A DNA stretch of 64,000 nt from Deinococcus aerophilus (GTDB taxonomy: Bacteria > Deinococcota > Deinococci > Deinococcales > Deinococcaceae): positions 124,001 through 188,000 of the forward strand of contig NZ_BMOM01000001.1 in the NCBI RefSeq assembly GCF_014647075.1, in the 5' to 3' direction. Of the stretch, positions 1 to 11,284 are shown in pieces. Position 1 is the stretch's first letter. Every line of letters begins with the position of its first letter. The notes beneath the pieces were generated by a model. It had not been told where the DNA came from, did not search any database, and saw nothing but the letters and a program-made list of their open reading frames with translations. A program made the position numbers and the translations under genes.

Positions 1-84
1 GCGCTCGATGATCTCGTGGGCGATGCGGGTCAGGGCGCGCCGGGTCTCGTCGTTGGTGAGGATGGTGGCCTTGGGACCGCTCAT
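1..84 (-). CDS. pyrR: PyrR, pyr operon regulator / uracil phosphoribosyltransferase (5' part only)
   Basis: Only the first 28 codons are inside the window; the gene runs off the left edge. The N-terminus (MSGPKATILTNDETRRALTR, then IAHEIIER) fits the PyrR family, whose members begin with a KAxIL segment followed by RRALTRIAHEIIER. PyrR is an UMP/UTP-responsive RNA-binding attenuator that usually also has uracil phosphoribosyltransferase activity. The ATG overlaps the stop codon of a 23-codon leader ORF (ATGA). The upstream leader carries a PyrR-binding loop and an intrinsic terminator, so the gene is probably autoregulated. The pyrimidine biosynthesis genes likely follow beyond the edge. Confidence 0.88.
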   Translation of the reverse strand, partial: MSGPKATILTNDETRRALTRIAHEIIER

Positions 85-152
85 ACCGGGGCCCCTGCAC
101 AGAAAAAAACGCCGCTCAGCGCGTGCTGACGGCTTGGTTCGGTTTCGGTCAT
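81..152 (-). CDS. pyr leader peptide ORF, 23 codons
   Basis: A short ORF begins MTETEPSRQHALSG, has a good ribosome binding site (AGGAGAAGGAG at 169-159, 6 nt before the ATG) and ends at a TGA that overlaps the pyrR ATG. The terminator hairpin of the leader lies wholly inside this ORF, so a translating ribosome would prevent the hairpin from forming. The ribosome binding site lies 17 nt beyond the PyrR-binding loop. This matches, from memory, the coupled leader-translation attenuation proposed for the Thermus pyr operon. The peptide itself probably has no function beyond being translated. Confidence 0.7.
   Translation of the reverse strand: MTETEPSRQHALSGVFFCAGAPV
103..133 (-). terminator. 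intrinsic terminator (attenuator) inside the pyr leader ORF
   Basis: On the minus strand GCCGTCAGC, loop ACGC, GCTGAGCGGC forms a stem with a single bulged G, followed by G and seven T residues. It lies between the PyrR loop and pyrR, the expected place for a pyr attenuator. Confidence 0.8.
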
Positions 153-184
153 ACAGGGCTCCTTCTCCTGCCTCACGGGGCGGG

Positions 185-204
185 CGCAGCCTCACGGGAC
201 TGCC
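185..204 (-). promoter_or_regulatory. PyrR-binding RNA loop in the pyrR leader
   Basis: On the minus strand 201-188 reads AGTCCCGTGAGGCT, a full match to the PyrR-binding consensus ARUCCNGNGAGGYU. It folds as the known element does: GCAG pairs with CTGC, one U bulges, CC pairs with GG, and CGUGA forms the terminal loop. A second, weaker copy (GCCCCGTGAGGC, 181-170) follows directly and abuts the leader ribosome binding site; it may be a competing hairpin. PyrR with bound UMP should stabilise the first loop. Confidence 0.8.
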
Positions 205-311
205 GAGAGAGGGTGAACAGTTGCGGGCAGCTTTCTGCCGCCCCGGAGTGTACCAGAGCCGGGCAGGAGTACACGGCCCTGCCACAGTCACAGTTTTAAG
301 ACGCACTAAAC

Positions 312-340
312 TTGACAGCAAAGCACTCAGATTTTATTCT
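312..340 (+). promoter_or_regulatory. sigma-A type promoter of hsp20
   Basis: TTGACA at 312-317, a 17-nt spacer and TATTCT at 335-340. This is among the closest matches to the housekeeping consensus in the window. The transcript would start near 347, about 57 nt before the hsp20 ATG. Confidence 0.75.
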
Positions 341-403
341 TTCTGGCAGATGGGCGTCAGGCGAGTGCCGAAGGGTACGCCCTCACCCACAGGAGGTTTC
401 CCC

Positions 404-904
404 ATGATGCGATTTGATCCTTTTCGTGACATTGAAGAGCTGACCCAGCGCATGGACCGGGCCTTCGGCCAGGGCAACGGCACGGCCCGCCTGTCGCCCC
501 CGGTGGACGTCCACGAGGACGAGTCGGGGCTGGAGCTGACGCTGGACCTGCCCGGCGTACAGCCACAGGACATCCAGATCGAGGCCGAGAGCCAGACCCT
601 GACGGTGCAGGCCGAGCGCAAATATGACCGCTCCGAGGGCCGCACCGCCCACCGCGTGGAGCGGGCCTACGGCACCCTGATCCGGACCTTCAGCGTGCCT
701 CCCAAGTACGATCTGGGCAAGGTGGAGGCCAACTTTGACCACGGCACCCTGACCCTGCGCGTGCCGCGCAGCGAGGCGGCCCAGAAGCGCAGCATCTCGG
801 TCCGCAGCGGCGGTCAGGACACCGGCTCCAGAACCCTGGACGCGGGCAAGTCGTCCGGGACCCAGGACAGCAAGGACAAGGACGGCAAGAAGGTCAACCA
901 GTAA
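404..904 (+). CDS. Hsp20/alpha-crystallin family small heat-shock protein
   Basis: A 166-residue small heat-shock protein, an ATP-independent holdase that binds unfolding proteins as oligomers. Residues about 38-130 form the alpha-crystallin domain: VDVHEDESGLELTLDLPGV near its start and the family-defining GTLTLRVP close to its end. The C-terminal tail is long, polar and rich in Lys, Ser and Asp. The start follows AGGAGG at 391-396 by 7 nt; a second ATG follows immediately. The gene has its own promoter and a clear terminator, so it is probably monocistronic. Deinococcus genomes usually carry two small Hsps; which one this is cannot be told here. Confidence 0.93.
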   Translation: MMRFDPFRDIEELTQRMDRAFGQGNGTARLSPPVDVHEDESGLELTLDLPGVQPQDIQIEAESQTLTVQAERKYDRSEGRTAHRVERAYGTLIRTFSVPPKYDLGKVEANFDHGTLTLRVPRSEAAQKRSISVRSGGQDTGSRTLDAGKSSGTQDSKDKDGKKVNQ

Positions 905-923
905 GCCCAGTCGGGTGAAACGA

Positions 924-955
924 GGTCGCAGCATTGTCGCTGCGGCCTTCTCTTT
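924..955 (+). terminator. intrinsic terminator of hsp20
   Basis: GGTCGCAGC, loop ATTGTC, GCTGCGGCC gives a 9-bp stem with one G-U pair, followed by TTCTCTTTT. Confidence 0.8.
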
Positions 956-1005
956 TGGGGGGTGTCCGGGACCCCCATGTGCCCGGAAACAGCGCCCCTT
1001 CCCGG

Positions 1006-1962
1006 TTATTCCCCCTGCCGCACCGCCTCCAGCAACTCTGCAGTCAAGCTCAGGGCGGCGGGGCCCAGGGGAGCGCGGGTGACGCCCAGCAGGGTGCCCA
1101 GCTTCTCGCGGCGGGCGCTGGACAGGCTGGTCCAGCGCTGCAGGTCCGCGCGGTGGGTGCGGGCAGTCTCGTCGCGCAGGTAGCGCACCGCGCCGTCGTA
1201 GTAGCCGGCGCTGAAGGCGGCGCGGGCCCGGCGCTCCTGCTCCAGCATGCCCAGACCGCGTGTGGCGAGCAGCACCCGCCGGGCTTCCTCCTGTCCGCCG
1301 AAGCCGTACAGATGTTCCAGGCGGTAGATCGCCTTGGGAAACCGCAGGCCCGCCGAGGCCCGCCACGCGTGCGGCAGCCGGATCTCAAATTCGGGCCACA
1401 GGTGCAGCCAGGTCAGCAGGGCCGGGTACAGCAGGGTCAGGGCCAGGTCACGGGCATCTGCCAGGGCGAGCAGCTGTTCCTGCACGCCGTGGCCCGGCCC
1501 GGTGTGGGCGCGCCGGGCCTCCTCCAGACCCGCCGAGGCCTGATTCAGCAGGTCGGCACGGTGCGCGGCCCGCTGCGCGGCGCTGAGGTTCCACAGGGTG
1601 CGCTGGATACGGCCGTATCCCCCGGTGGGGTCGTACGTAACGCGGCTGGTGGCGAGCAGCGCCAGTGGGGCCTGGGCGCGCGCCACATCCCAGTCGCGCC
1701 ACGCATCGAGGTGCTCGAAGGGAAAGCGCTCCACCGTCACGCCTGAGCGCGTCTCGGACTGCGGCGCGCTCAGGTCACGCTGAAAGGTGACGAAGGTGGG
1801 CTGGCTGCCCGCCCACGCAAATTCGGTGCCGTAGCTGCCGGCCTGGGCCACCGCACGCACCTTGCGGTCGGCGACCAGCCGCTCGGCCACCCGGTCGGGG
1901 GTGGAGCGCTCCGGCGGATGGCGCTCTGGGCTGCGGCGTTCTGTGGCGTGTTCTTGCGGCAC
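1006..1962 (-). CDS. conserved hypothetical protein, possibly nucleotidyltransferase-like
   Basis: A protein of about 318 residues. The N-terminal part holds [23 protein letters not shown], which resembles the GS-containing strand region of Pol-beta-type nucleotidyltransferases, but the DxD metal motif is not evident. The C-terminal two thirds are alpha-helical (for example [18 protein letters not shown]), as in aminoglycoside nucleotidyltransferase tails. I chose the GTG at 1962 because GGGAGGGAG lies 9 nt upstream; an ATG ten codons earlier (1992) is possible. It stands alone, convergent with hsp20. The function is not established. Confidence 0.6.
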   Translation of the reverse strand: MPQEHATERRSPERHPPERSTPDRVAERLVADRKVRAVAQAGSYGTEFAWAGSQPTFVTFQRDLSAPQSETRSGVTVERFPFEHLDAWRDWDVARAQAPLALLATSRVTYDPTGGYGRIQRTLWNLSAAQRAAHRADLLNQASAGLEEARRAHTGPGHGVQEQLLALADARDLALTLLYPALLTWLHLWPEFEIRLPHAWRASAGLRFPKAIYRLEHLYGFGGQEEARRVLLATRGLGMLEQERRARAAFSAGYYDGAVRYLRDETARTHRADLQRWTSLSSARREKLGTLLGVTRAPLGPAALSLTAELLEAVRQGE

Positions 1963-2093
1963 GTTGCTGTTCTCCCTCCCGGCCCTCAGCATAGGGGCCG
2001 GGGGGGCAGCTTACCGTAACCGCAAGGGGCGTCCAGCCCGCCAAAAGTTGTGCGGCGTGGCCGGTTAAAAACTGCGAAAGAGGCGCGGTGGTC

Positions 2094-2780
2094 TCAGCTC
2101 CGCGCCACCACCGTCTGCGCGCCGAGCACGCGCTCGCCCACACTCACCTGGGGCGTCAGCGCGGCGGGCAGGTGCAGCAGAACCACGCCGCCCTCGGCCA
2201 GAAACGCGGATTTGTGTCCGGCGCGTCCCCCGTCTCCCTGCCGCAGGTAGGAGGTCGCCTGCAGCCCGGCCCCCGGCGCCACCAGCGTCACGCCGACCGA
2301 CCCCAGGGCGCTGTCGGTCACCATGCTCAGACGTTCGTTTTCCAGCAGGCCGCGTGTGCCCAGCACGTCGGCGGGCCGGCCGGCGAGCAGCGTCAGCGCC
2401 TGGGCCGGGCCAAGCAGCGCCACATTGCTGCGGCTGCCGCGGTGCTGCACCTGCGCCACCTCGCCGTCCACCGGCTGATAGGTGTAATGCACGTCCAGCG
2501 GCCCGACAAAGATGCCCACCAGCCAGCCGTCGTCCTGGGCGGCGTCTGCACCCGGCCCGGTGCCCAGCAGGTCGCGGGCCGCCACCTGGGTGTTCAGCGC
2601 CTCGATCTCCACCTGCCCGTTCTCGATGCGGCGCACAAAGCTCACCACGCCGTCGGCCGGACTCAGCACGGCGGCTCCGGCCGGGGGCACGCGCACGGGG
2701 TCGCGGAAGCGGTACACGTTCCGCAGGTACAGGGCGGCGCTTGCGAGGGCAAGCAGGGGCAGAACACGGCGCAGACGCAT
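2094..2780 (-). CDS. phosphatidylserine decarboxylase-family protein lacking the pyruvoyl serine
   Basis: 228 residues with family landmarks in order: an N-terminal membrane segment (about 5-20), FRDPVRVPP, LSPADG, PLDVHYTYQPVDGEV, ENERLSMV, and the C-terminal SAFLAEGGVVLLHLP. In active enzymes that last motif is FGS-[TR]-V, and self-cleavage at Gly-Ser makes the catalytic pyruvoyl group. Here the pair is Gly197-Gly198, so no serine is available. It should therefore not self-process as a normal decarboxylase and may have another lipid-related role. A TACACT box ends 6 nt before the ATG, so the mRNA is probably leaderless. It lies head-to-tail behind the cyclophilin gene, but with its own promoter. 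Confidence 0.8.
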   Translation of the reverse strand: MRLRRVLPLLALASAALYLRNVYRFRDPVRVPPAGAAVLSPADGVVSFVRRIENGQVEIEALNTQVAARDLLGTGPGADAAQDDGWLVGIFVGPLDVHYTYQPVDGEVAQVQHRGSRSNVALLGPAQALTLLAGRPADVLGTRGLLENERLSMVTDSALGSVGVTLVAPGAGLQATSYLRQGDGGRAGHKSAFLAEGGVVLLHLPAALTPQVSVGERVLGAQTVVARS

Positions 2781-2839
2781 GTCCGCAGTGTAGTGGGCGC
2801 TGTGGGGCAGGGGGCCACCCCACAGGCCTTTGTTTCTCT

Positions 2840-3586
2840 TTACTTCACCAGAATGTCCACGCTGCGCAGCAGGTCGGCATTCCTGCCGGCCACGGGGCCA
2901 CGGCCCTCATCGTTGCGGGTCAGCCGGTCAAGCACGTCCTGCCCGGCGGCCACCTGCCCGAACACGGTGTACTGCCCGCTCAGGAAGTCGGCCGGGGCCA
3001 CCGTGATGAAAAACTGGCTGCCCTGCGAATCCAGGCTGGCTGCCCGCGCCATGCCCAGCACGCCGGCCCGGTCGAAGCGCAGACCGTTTTTCGCCTCTGC
3101 CGTGAAGCTGTAGCCGGGGCCGCCGGTGCCCCACGCCGCCTTGCGGGCCGGATCGGCACTCAGGGGGTCGCCCCCCTGCGCCATGAACCCGTCAATAACC
3201 CGGTGAAAGCGCGTGCCGTCATAGAAGTGGTTGAGGGCCAGAAACACGAAGTTGTTGACCGCCGCCGGGGCCGCCCTGGCATTCAGGTCCACCGTCACGT
3301 CGCCCTTCTCGGTCCTGAGCACGGCGCGGTAGCTTCGGGCCGGGTCAATGATCTGCTCGGCTTTCTGGAAGCTGCGCACCGGCGTATCGCTCAGCGGCTT
3401 GAGGGGCGTGAAGCCGGACTCGGCGGGCTTCGGCGCTGAGGAAGGCGGGAGTGGAGTCGGGGTCACCGGGGCCGGGGTTGCCGGCGTTGGGGTGGCCGCC
3501 GTCTTGGGCTGTGCCCGGGCGGCGGGAGCGCACGCGGCCAGCCCCGAGGCGAGCAGCGCAGCAAAAAGGCCAATCTGTAACTTCAT
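2840..3586 (-). CDS. cyclophilin-type peptidyl-prolyl cis-trans isomerase, lipoprotein
   Basis: 248 residues. A lipoprotein signal ends in LAAC at about residues 16-19, so the protein is probably anchored outside the cytoplasmic membrane. A Pro/Thr/Ala-rich linker (about 20-60) leads to a cyclophilin domain from about residue 90. That domain shows NNFVFLALNHFYDGTRFHRV, the catalytic-pocket GFMAQGGDP, and GSQFFIT, all typical of active PPIases. It likely assists folding of exported proteins. AATACT 7 nt before the ATG suggests a leaderless transcript. Confidence 0.93.
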   Translation of the reverse strand: MKLQIGLFAALLASGLAACAPAARAQPKTAATPTPATPAPVTPTPLPPSSAPKPAESGFTPLKPLSDTPVRSFQKAEQIIDPARSYRAVLRTEKGDVTVDLNARAAPAAVNNFVFLALNHFYDGTRFHRVIDGFMAQGGDPLSADPARKAAWGTGGPGYSFTAEAKNGLRFDRAGVLGMARAASLDSQGSQFFITVAPADFLSGQYTVFGQVAAGQDVLDRLTRNDEGRGPVAGRNADLLRSVDILVK

Positions 3587-3644
3587 GCGCGTCAGTATTT
3601 CATCCGCCGCATGAGAGGGTCCTTTGGACCCCGGCTGCGCGCCC

Positions 3645-4115
3645 TCACTCCAACGGCAGACTGGTCGTGTATTTCTCCTGCTTGACCACGATGGTGCTCG
3701 CGGTGTTGCGCACGCCGGGAATGGCGGCCAGGGTATTCACCAGAAAATGCTGGTAGGCGTCGAGGTCCGGCACGCTGACCTTGAGCAGGTAATCGATGTC
3801 GCCCAGGCACAGAAAGCATTCCAGCACCTCGGGGCGGCCCTGCATCTTGGTGGCGAAGTCCTCGAAGCCCTGTTTGGTCTGCTTGTCCAGCGTGACCCGC
3901 ACGAGCACCAGCAGTTCACGCCCCACCTTCTTGGGGTCGAGCAGGGCCACGTAGCGCTGAATGATGCCCTCTTCCTCCAGCCGCCGCACGCGGCGCAGGG
4001 TGGGAGCTGGGGTCAGGCCGATCTCGTCGGCAAGTTCGGTGTTGGGCAGACGGGCGTCGCGCTGCAGGATGCCCAGAATCTGGCGGTCAATGGCGTCAAG
4101 CGTACTCTGGGACAT
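3645..4115 (-). CDS. Lrp/AsnC family transcriptional regulator
   Basis: 156 residues with an N-terminal winged HTH (about 6-65, AIDRQILGILQRDARLPNTE) and a C-terminal RAM ligand-binding domain (ECFLCLGDIDYLLKV). It is divergent from alanine dehydrogenase 185 bp away, the classic layout in which an Lrp-type protein senses an amino acid and controls ald. Two ATGs are possible, 4115 (used) and 4127; neither has a clear ribosome binding site. The regulatory link to ald is inferred from position. Confidence 0.9.
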   Translation of the reverse strand: MSQSTLDAIDRQILGILQRDARLPNTELADEIGLTPAPTLRRVRRLEEEGIIQRYVALLDPKKVGRELLVLVRVTLDKQTKQGFEDFATKMQGRPEVLECFLCLGDIDYLLKVSVPDLDAYQHFLVNTLAAIPGVRNTASTIVVKQEKYTTSLPLE

Positions 4116-4299
4116 ACTGGTGCCCATTCTGACACATCGGCGCAATTCTGTTGCCCGGATGTTCCGTGGGAGGACGTCTGCGGCAATCCAGAAAGGCCCC
4201 CGACTTGTTAGGATGCGCTGCTTCACCGTCACGCAACCCAGCCCCCACCCCGCCGCCAGCTTCGCTGTGTCACGCACCTGTGCGGCCCAGGAGAATCCC

Positions 4300-5424
4300 A
4301 TGCATATCGGACTGCCCAAAGAGATCAAGGTCAAGGAAAACCGTGTGGCCCTCACCCCCGGCGGGGTTGCCACCCTCGTGCGGCGCGGCCACCGCGTCAC
4401 CGTGCAGGAGGGCGCGGGCGTGGGCAGCGGCATCCGCGATCAGGAATACGTGGATGCGGGCGCGCAGCTCGGCAGCGCCGACGACGCCTGGGCCGCCGAG
4501 ATGGTGGTCAAGGTCAAGGAGCCGGTGGCCAGCGAGTACGGCTACCTGCGCGACGATCTGCTGCTGTTCACGTACCTGCACCTCGCCGCCGACCGTCCCC
4601 TGACCGACGCGCTGCTGGAGGCGGGCACCACCGGGGTGGCCTACGAGACCGTGCAGGCCGAGGACCGCAGCCTGCCGCTGCTCACTCCCATGAGCGAGGT
4701 CGCCGGCCGCCTGAGCGTGCAGGCCGGGGCGTACCACCTGCAGAAGCCGGTGGGTGGACGCGGCGTGCTGCTCGGTGGGGTGCCCGGCGTGCAGGCGGGC
4801 CATGTGGTGATCCTGGGCGGCGGCGTGGTGGGAACCAACGCGGCCAAGATGGCGATGGGCCTGGGCGCGAAGGTGACCATTCTGGACGTCAGCCACCGCC
4901 GCCTGACCTACCTGGACGACATCTACTTTGGCCGCCTGACCACCATGATGAGCAGCGAGGCCAACCTGCGCGCGCTGCTGCCCGAAGCCGACCTGCTGAT
5001 CGGCGGCGTGCTGATTCCGGGAGCCAAGGCCCCGCACCTCGTCACCCGCGACATGCTGGACCTGATGCAGGAGGGCAGCGTGATCGTGGACGTGGCCGTG
5101 GACCAGGGCGGCTGCGTGGAAACCATCCACGCCACCACCCACACCGACCCCACCTACGAGGTCGCGGGCGTGGTTCACTACGGCGTGGCGAACATGCCCG
5201 GCGCGGTGCCGCGCACGAGCACCTTCGCCCTGACGAACGCGACCTTTCCCTACGTGCTGATGCTCGCCGATCACGGTCTGGACGTGCTGCGCGGCCACGC
5301 GGCGCTGCAACTCGGTGTCAACACCCACCGCGGTCAGCTGACCTACCAGGGCGTGGCGGACGCCTTCGGCCTGCCGTATGTCCAGGTCACCGAGGCGCTG
5401 GGCGCGTGGGGCGCCCAGGCGTAA
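4300..5424 (+). CDS. ald: alanine dehydrogenase
   Basis: 374 residues, the usual length. It converts L-alanine, NAD+ and water to pyruvate, ammonium and NADH. It opens with [20 protein letters not shown], the substrate-binding signature, and has the Rossmann motif [14 protein letters not shown] at about 170-183. [12 protein letters not shown] and [13 protein letters not shown] are also typical of Ald. The ATG is preceded by AGGAGA at 4289-4294. The divergent Lrp-type gene is the probable regulator. Confidence 0.96.
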   Translation: MHIGLPKEIKVKENRVALTPGGVATLVRRGHRVTVQEGAGVGSGIRDQEYVDAGAQLGSADDAWAAEMVVKVKEPVASEYGYLRDDLLLFTYLHLAADRPLTDALLEAGTTGVAYETVQAEDRSLPLLTPMSEVAGRLSVQAGAYHLQKPVGGRGVLLGGVPGVQAGHVVILGGGVVGTNAAKMAMGLGAKVTILDVSHRRLTYLDDIYFGRLTTMMSSEANLRALLPEADLLIGGVLIPGAKAPHLVTRDMLDLMQEGSVIVDVAVDQGGCVETIHATTHTDPTYEVAGVVHYGVANMPGAVPRTSTFALTNATFPYVLMLADHGLDVLRGHAALQLGVNTHRGQLTYQGVADAFGLPYVQVTEALGAWGAQA

Positions 5425-5522
5425 TCCGGAACAGACGCGTCCCCCCGCTGTCGTGAGCGGAGGGGACAGTGGGGGCGACAGGCCAGCGCGGTCTGCCGCC
5501 CCCGGCCTTTACAGTGGGTTCC

Positions 5523-6029
5523 ATGACCCGCCCGTTGCCCGGCGAATACCAGCCCTTCTATGCCCGCTACGTGGACCTTGCGCCCGAGGACGATGTGCTG
5601 GCGGCCATGGAGACGCAGGCCCCGCTGACCCGCGCGCAGATTCTGGGTTTCTCAGACCGGCCCGAGCACCGGTATGCGCCCGGCAAGTGGAGCGTGAAAC
5701 AGACGGTGGGCCATATGGCCGACACCGAGCGGGTGTTCGGCTTCCGCGCCCTGTGGTTTGCCCGCGCCGACCCGGCCCCGCTGCCCGGCTTCGAGCAGAA
5801 CGACTGGATGCGCCACAGCCCCTTCGAGGATCAGACGCTGGCGGACCTGCTCGATGGATTCGAGGCGGCGCGGCGCAGCAATATGGCCGTGCTGCGGTCC
5901 CTGTCGCCGCAGGCCTGGGCCCGCAGCGGCGTCGCCAGCGGCCATTCCATCAGCGTGCGGGCGCTGGCCCACGGCATGCTGGGCCACGAGCGGGCGCACC
6001 TGCAACTGCTGGCGGAACGCTACAGATAG
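5523..6029 (+). CDS. DinB/YfiT-family protein
   Basis: 168 residues, a four-helix DinB-like fold. Metal-ligand histidines are visible in GKWSVKQTVGHMADTER and in GMLGHERAHLQLL near the C-terminus. The superfamily includes bacillithiol- and mycothiol-dependent transferases, and Deinococcus is known to make bacillithiol; the substrate here is unknown. TACAGT at 5510-5515 lies 7 nt before the ATG, indicating a leaderless transcript. It is convergent with carB. Confidence 0.85.
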   Translation: MTRPLPGEYQPFYARYVDLAPEDDVLAAMETQAPLTRAQILGFSDRPEHRYAPGKWSVKQTVGHMADTERVFGFRALWFARADPAPLPGFEQNDWMRHSPFEDQTLADLLDGFEAARRSNMAVLRSLSPQAWARSGVASGHSISVRALAHGMLGHERAHLQLLAERYR

Positions 6030-6060
6030 TTCCCCGGATGAGTGGGGACATCCGGGGAAC
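6029..6060. terminator. hairpin between the dinB-like gene and carB
   Basis: A perfect 11-bp stem (GTTCCCCGGAT / ATCCGGGGAAC) with a 10-nt loop, starting at the last base of the DinB gene. There is no long T tract on either strand, so termination is probable but not certain. Confidence 0.55.
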
Positions 6061-6110
6061 AGGGGGATAGGGCAGGACGGAGGCTTTCCGCCGCCGCAGA
6101 GCGCCGGGAA

Positions 6111-6138
6111 GGGACCGGTGCTGGATACGCCCGGTCCC
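6111..6138. terminator. hairpin just downstream of carB
   Basis: GGGACCGG and CCGGTCCC form an 8-bp stem around a 12-nt loop, 16 nt beyond the carB stop on the minus strand. It lacks a strong T tract; it may protect the 3' end or terminate weakly. Confidence 0.4.
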
Positions 6139-6153
6139 GTCTGCGCCCCGCCT

Positions 6154-9228
<3,075 letters not shown>

Positions 9229-9493
9229 TCCAGAGAGGGAGTATGTCACGCCCGGGGGTGAGGCGGGTGGGAGCGGTCTGTATGGATATGCACCGGGCGT
9301 CCCGGCGGCCGTATGAAAGGGGTACCCGCCGCGCCGGATTGGTGAAGCCTTAAGCCCGTGCCCGTCTCCCAAACGGCCGGCTGCCCCTGCGTTAAGCTGG
9401 CTCCCGTTGCGCCGGCTGCAGTGCCGGCACGGACTGCCAACACGGGGAACACAGCGAACCCATACTGTGGTCCCACACCATAAGGAGGGGAGC

Positions 9494-9952
9494 ATGACGA
9501 CCCAGACCCTGCACATCGAGAATTACACGCTGGGCGCCGAGGCGCCGGGCCAGCACATCCTGGACGCCGCGACCGAGCGCCGTGTGGCCGAGTTTCTGTT
9601 CATGCATCTGGACGAGTACGGCGACGCCCTGGGGGATATCCAGGCCTGTCTGGCCTACGCCCACGAACGCGGCGGCAGCGTGACCTACGCCGAGGAAAAC
9701 GGAGAACTGCTGGGTGCGGTGGTCACCAACCGCACCGGCATGGGCGGCTTCATTCCGGAGAACATCCTGGTGTACATCGCCGTTCATGAAGCGGCGCGCG
9801 GGCGCGGACTGGGAAAGCAGCTGATGGAAACGGCGCTGACGAATGTGCAGGGCAGTGTGGCCCTGCACGTGGAGCCGCACAATCCGGCCCGCAAGCTGTA
9901 CGAGCGGCTGGGATTTACCAGCAAGTACCTTGAAATGCGGCTGCAGCGGTAA
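9494..9952 (+). CDS. GNAT N-acetyltransferase, paired with an amino-acid racemase
   Basis: 152 residues. The acetyl-CoA motif A is clear: [21 protein letters not shown], followed by [18 protein letters not shown]. The ribosome binding site AAGGAGGGG (9482-9490) sits 3 nt before the ATG, unusually close. The racemase gene starts 15 nt downstream with its own ribosome binding site, so the two form an operon. The acceptor is unknown; the neighbour suggests an amino acid such as ornithine or alanine. Confidence 0.85.
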   Translation: MTTQTLHIENYTLGAEAPGQHILDAATERRVAEFLFMHLDEYGDALGDIQACLAYAHERGGSVTYAEENGELLGAVVTNRTGMGGFIPENILVYIAVHEAARGRGLGKQLMETALTNVQGSVALHVEPHNPARKLYERLGFTSKYLEMRLQR

Positions 9953-9967
9953 GGAGGAGGTGAACCC

Positions 9968-11089
9968 ATGGCTTATCTGACGCTGGACCGGCCCAAGTTG
10001 CAGGCCAACTTTGATCATCTGGAGGGTCTGCTGGGGGCGCGCGGCATCGACTGGGGCATTACGACCAAGCTGCTGTGCGGCAACAAGCTGTTTCTCAATG
10101 AGGTGATCCGTCTGGGCCGCCTGGAACTGCTGGATTCACGCATCAGCAACCTGCGGGCCATCAAGGAGCTGAACCCGGAGGCGCAGACGGTGTACATCAA
10201 GCCGCCGGCCTCGGCCCTGATCGAGGAACTCGTGACCTGGGCGGACGTGAGCTTCAACACCGAGCTGGAGACCATCCGGGCCATCAGCGCCGAGGCCGTG
10301 AAGCAGAACAAGACGCACCTGATCATCATCATGATCGAGATGGGCGACCTGCGCGAGGGGGTGCTGCGCGAGGACATCGTGGCGTTCTACGAGCAGGTCT
10401 TCCGGCTGCCGAACATCCGCATCATCGGCATCGGCACCAACCTCAACTGCCTGAACGGAGTCATGCCCAGCGAGGACAAGCTGATTCAGCTGGGGCTGTA
10501 CAAGACCATCATCGAGCTGAAGAACGGGGTCGAGATCCAGTGGGTAAGTGCGGGCACCACCGTGACCCTGCCGCTGCTGATCGCGGGCGGCCTGCCGGCG
10601 GCCATCAACCACTTCCGCATCGGGGAGGCGCTGTTCTTCGGGCAGGATCTGGTTCATGAGAATACCTTCGAGGCCATGCACGACGACGTGCTGGAACTGC
10701 ATGCCCAGGTGATCGAACTGGCCGAGAAACCCACCACGCCGTCCGGGGTGCTGGGCAAGAATCCCTTTGGCCAGACCGCCGAGGGAGACGCCGAGGGGCC
10801 GAGCACCAGCCACCGCGCCATTCTGGACGTGGGCTACCTGGACATCTCGCCGCAGTACCTCACGCCGGTGGACCCGCGTCTGGAGGTCATCGGTGGCAGC
10901 AGCGACATGCTTGTGCTCAACGTGGGCGACAACGAGGCTGGCCTGGAGGTCGGCAGCTACGTCACCTTCCGTCTGAAGTACATGGGCGCCCTGCACCTGA
11001 TGAACTCGCCGTACATCGACAAGTTCGTGCTCGATGGTTCGGGAGAGAAGATCTCGGAACTGCCCGCGCCACAGCCGGTCGGCGGCTGA
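9968..11089 (+). CDS. alanine/ornithine racemase-family PLP-dependent enzyme
   Basis: 373 residues with a fold-type III PLP barrel. Lys in ITTKLLCGNK (about 37) is the expected Schiff-base lysine, and WVSAGTTVTLPLL with HFRIGEALFFG forms the phosphate-binding part, as in the ornithine racemase/YhfX branch. It is not the standard Alr type. An insert at about 248-275 (TPSGVLGKNPFGQTAEGD) is Gly/Pro-rich. The start follows AAGGAGGAGG. Deinococcus peptidoglycan contains L-ornithine, so a racemase acting on ornithine or a related amino acid is plausible, but that is inference. Confidence 0.82.
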   Translation: MAYLTLDRPKLQANFDHLEGLLGARGIDWGITTKLLCGNKLFLNEVIRLGRLELLDSRISNLRAIKELNPEAQTVYIKPPASALIEELVTWADVSFNTELETIRAISAEAVKQNKTHLIIIMIEMGDLREGVLREDIVAFYEQVFRLPNIRIIGIGTNLNCLNGVMPSEDKLIQLGLYKTIIELKNGVEIQWVSAGTTVTLPLLIAGGLPAAINHFRIGEALFFGQDLVHENTFEAMHDDVLELHAQVIELAEKPTTPSGVLGKNPFGQTAEGDAEGPSTSHRAILDVGYLDISPQYLTPVDPRLEVIGGSSDMLVLNVGDNEAGLEVGSYVTFRLKYMGALHLMNSPYIDKFVLDGSGEKISELPAPQPVGG

Positions 11090-11106
11090 GAAGGGCATGG
11101 AACAGG

Positions 11107-11138
11107 GGGGGGCATCGGCCAGTCGGCTGGTGCCCCCC
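11107..11138 (+). terminator. probable terminator of the GNAT-racemase operon
   Basis: GGGGGGCA pairs with TGCCCCCC, and inside it CCAG pairs with CTGG. The stem is very stable but the following sequence lacks a T run. Confidence 0.55.
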
Positions 11139-11284
11139 GCAGCTGTGGTGTTCTAAACTGCCCTCAGCCTCGACCTCGGGGTGAACCCACCATGTCAACA
11201 GCCCTCTGACCCCCCGTCTCAAGCCGGCGCGCCCGCCTCAGGCCGCGCCGCCCGTGGGCTGTTGAACCCCCGAGGAACGAACGC

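Noticed and set aside
321..329. AAGCACTCA downstream of the hsp20 -35 box, like half of a CIRCE/HrcA operator
   Set aside because: The second half (GAGTGCTAA) is missing at the required 9-nt spacing, so HrcA control is not supported.
11191..11208. Five-codon ORF MSTAL in the gap before the MFS gene
   Set aside because: It has no leaderless -10 spacing and no overlap with the MFS start, so it does not rise above chance.
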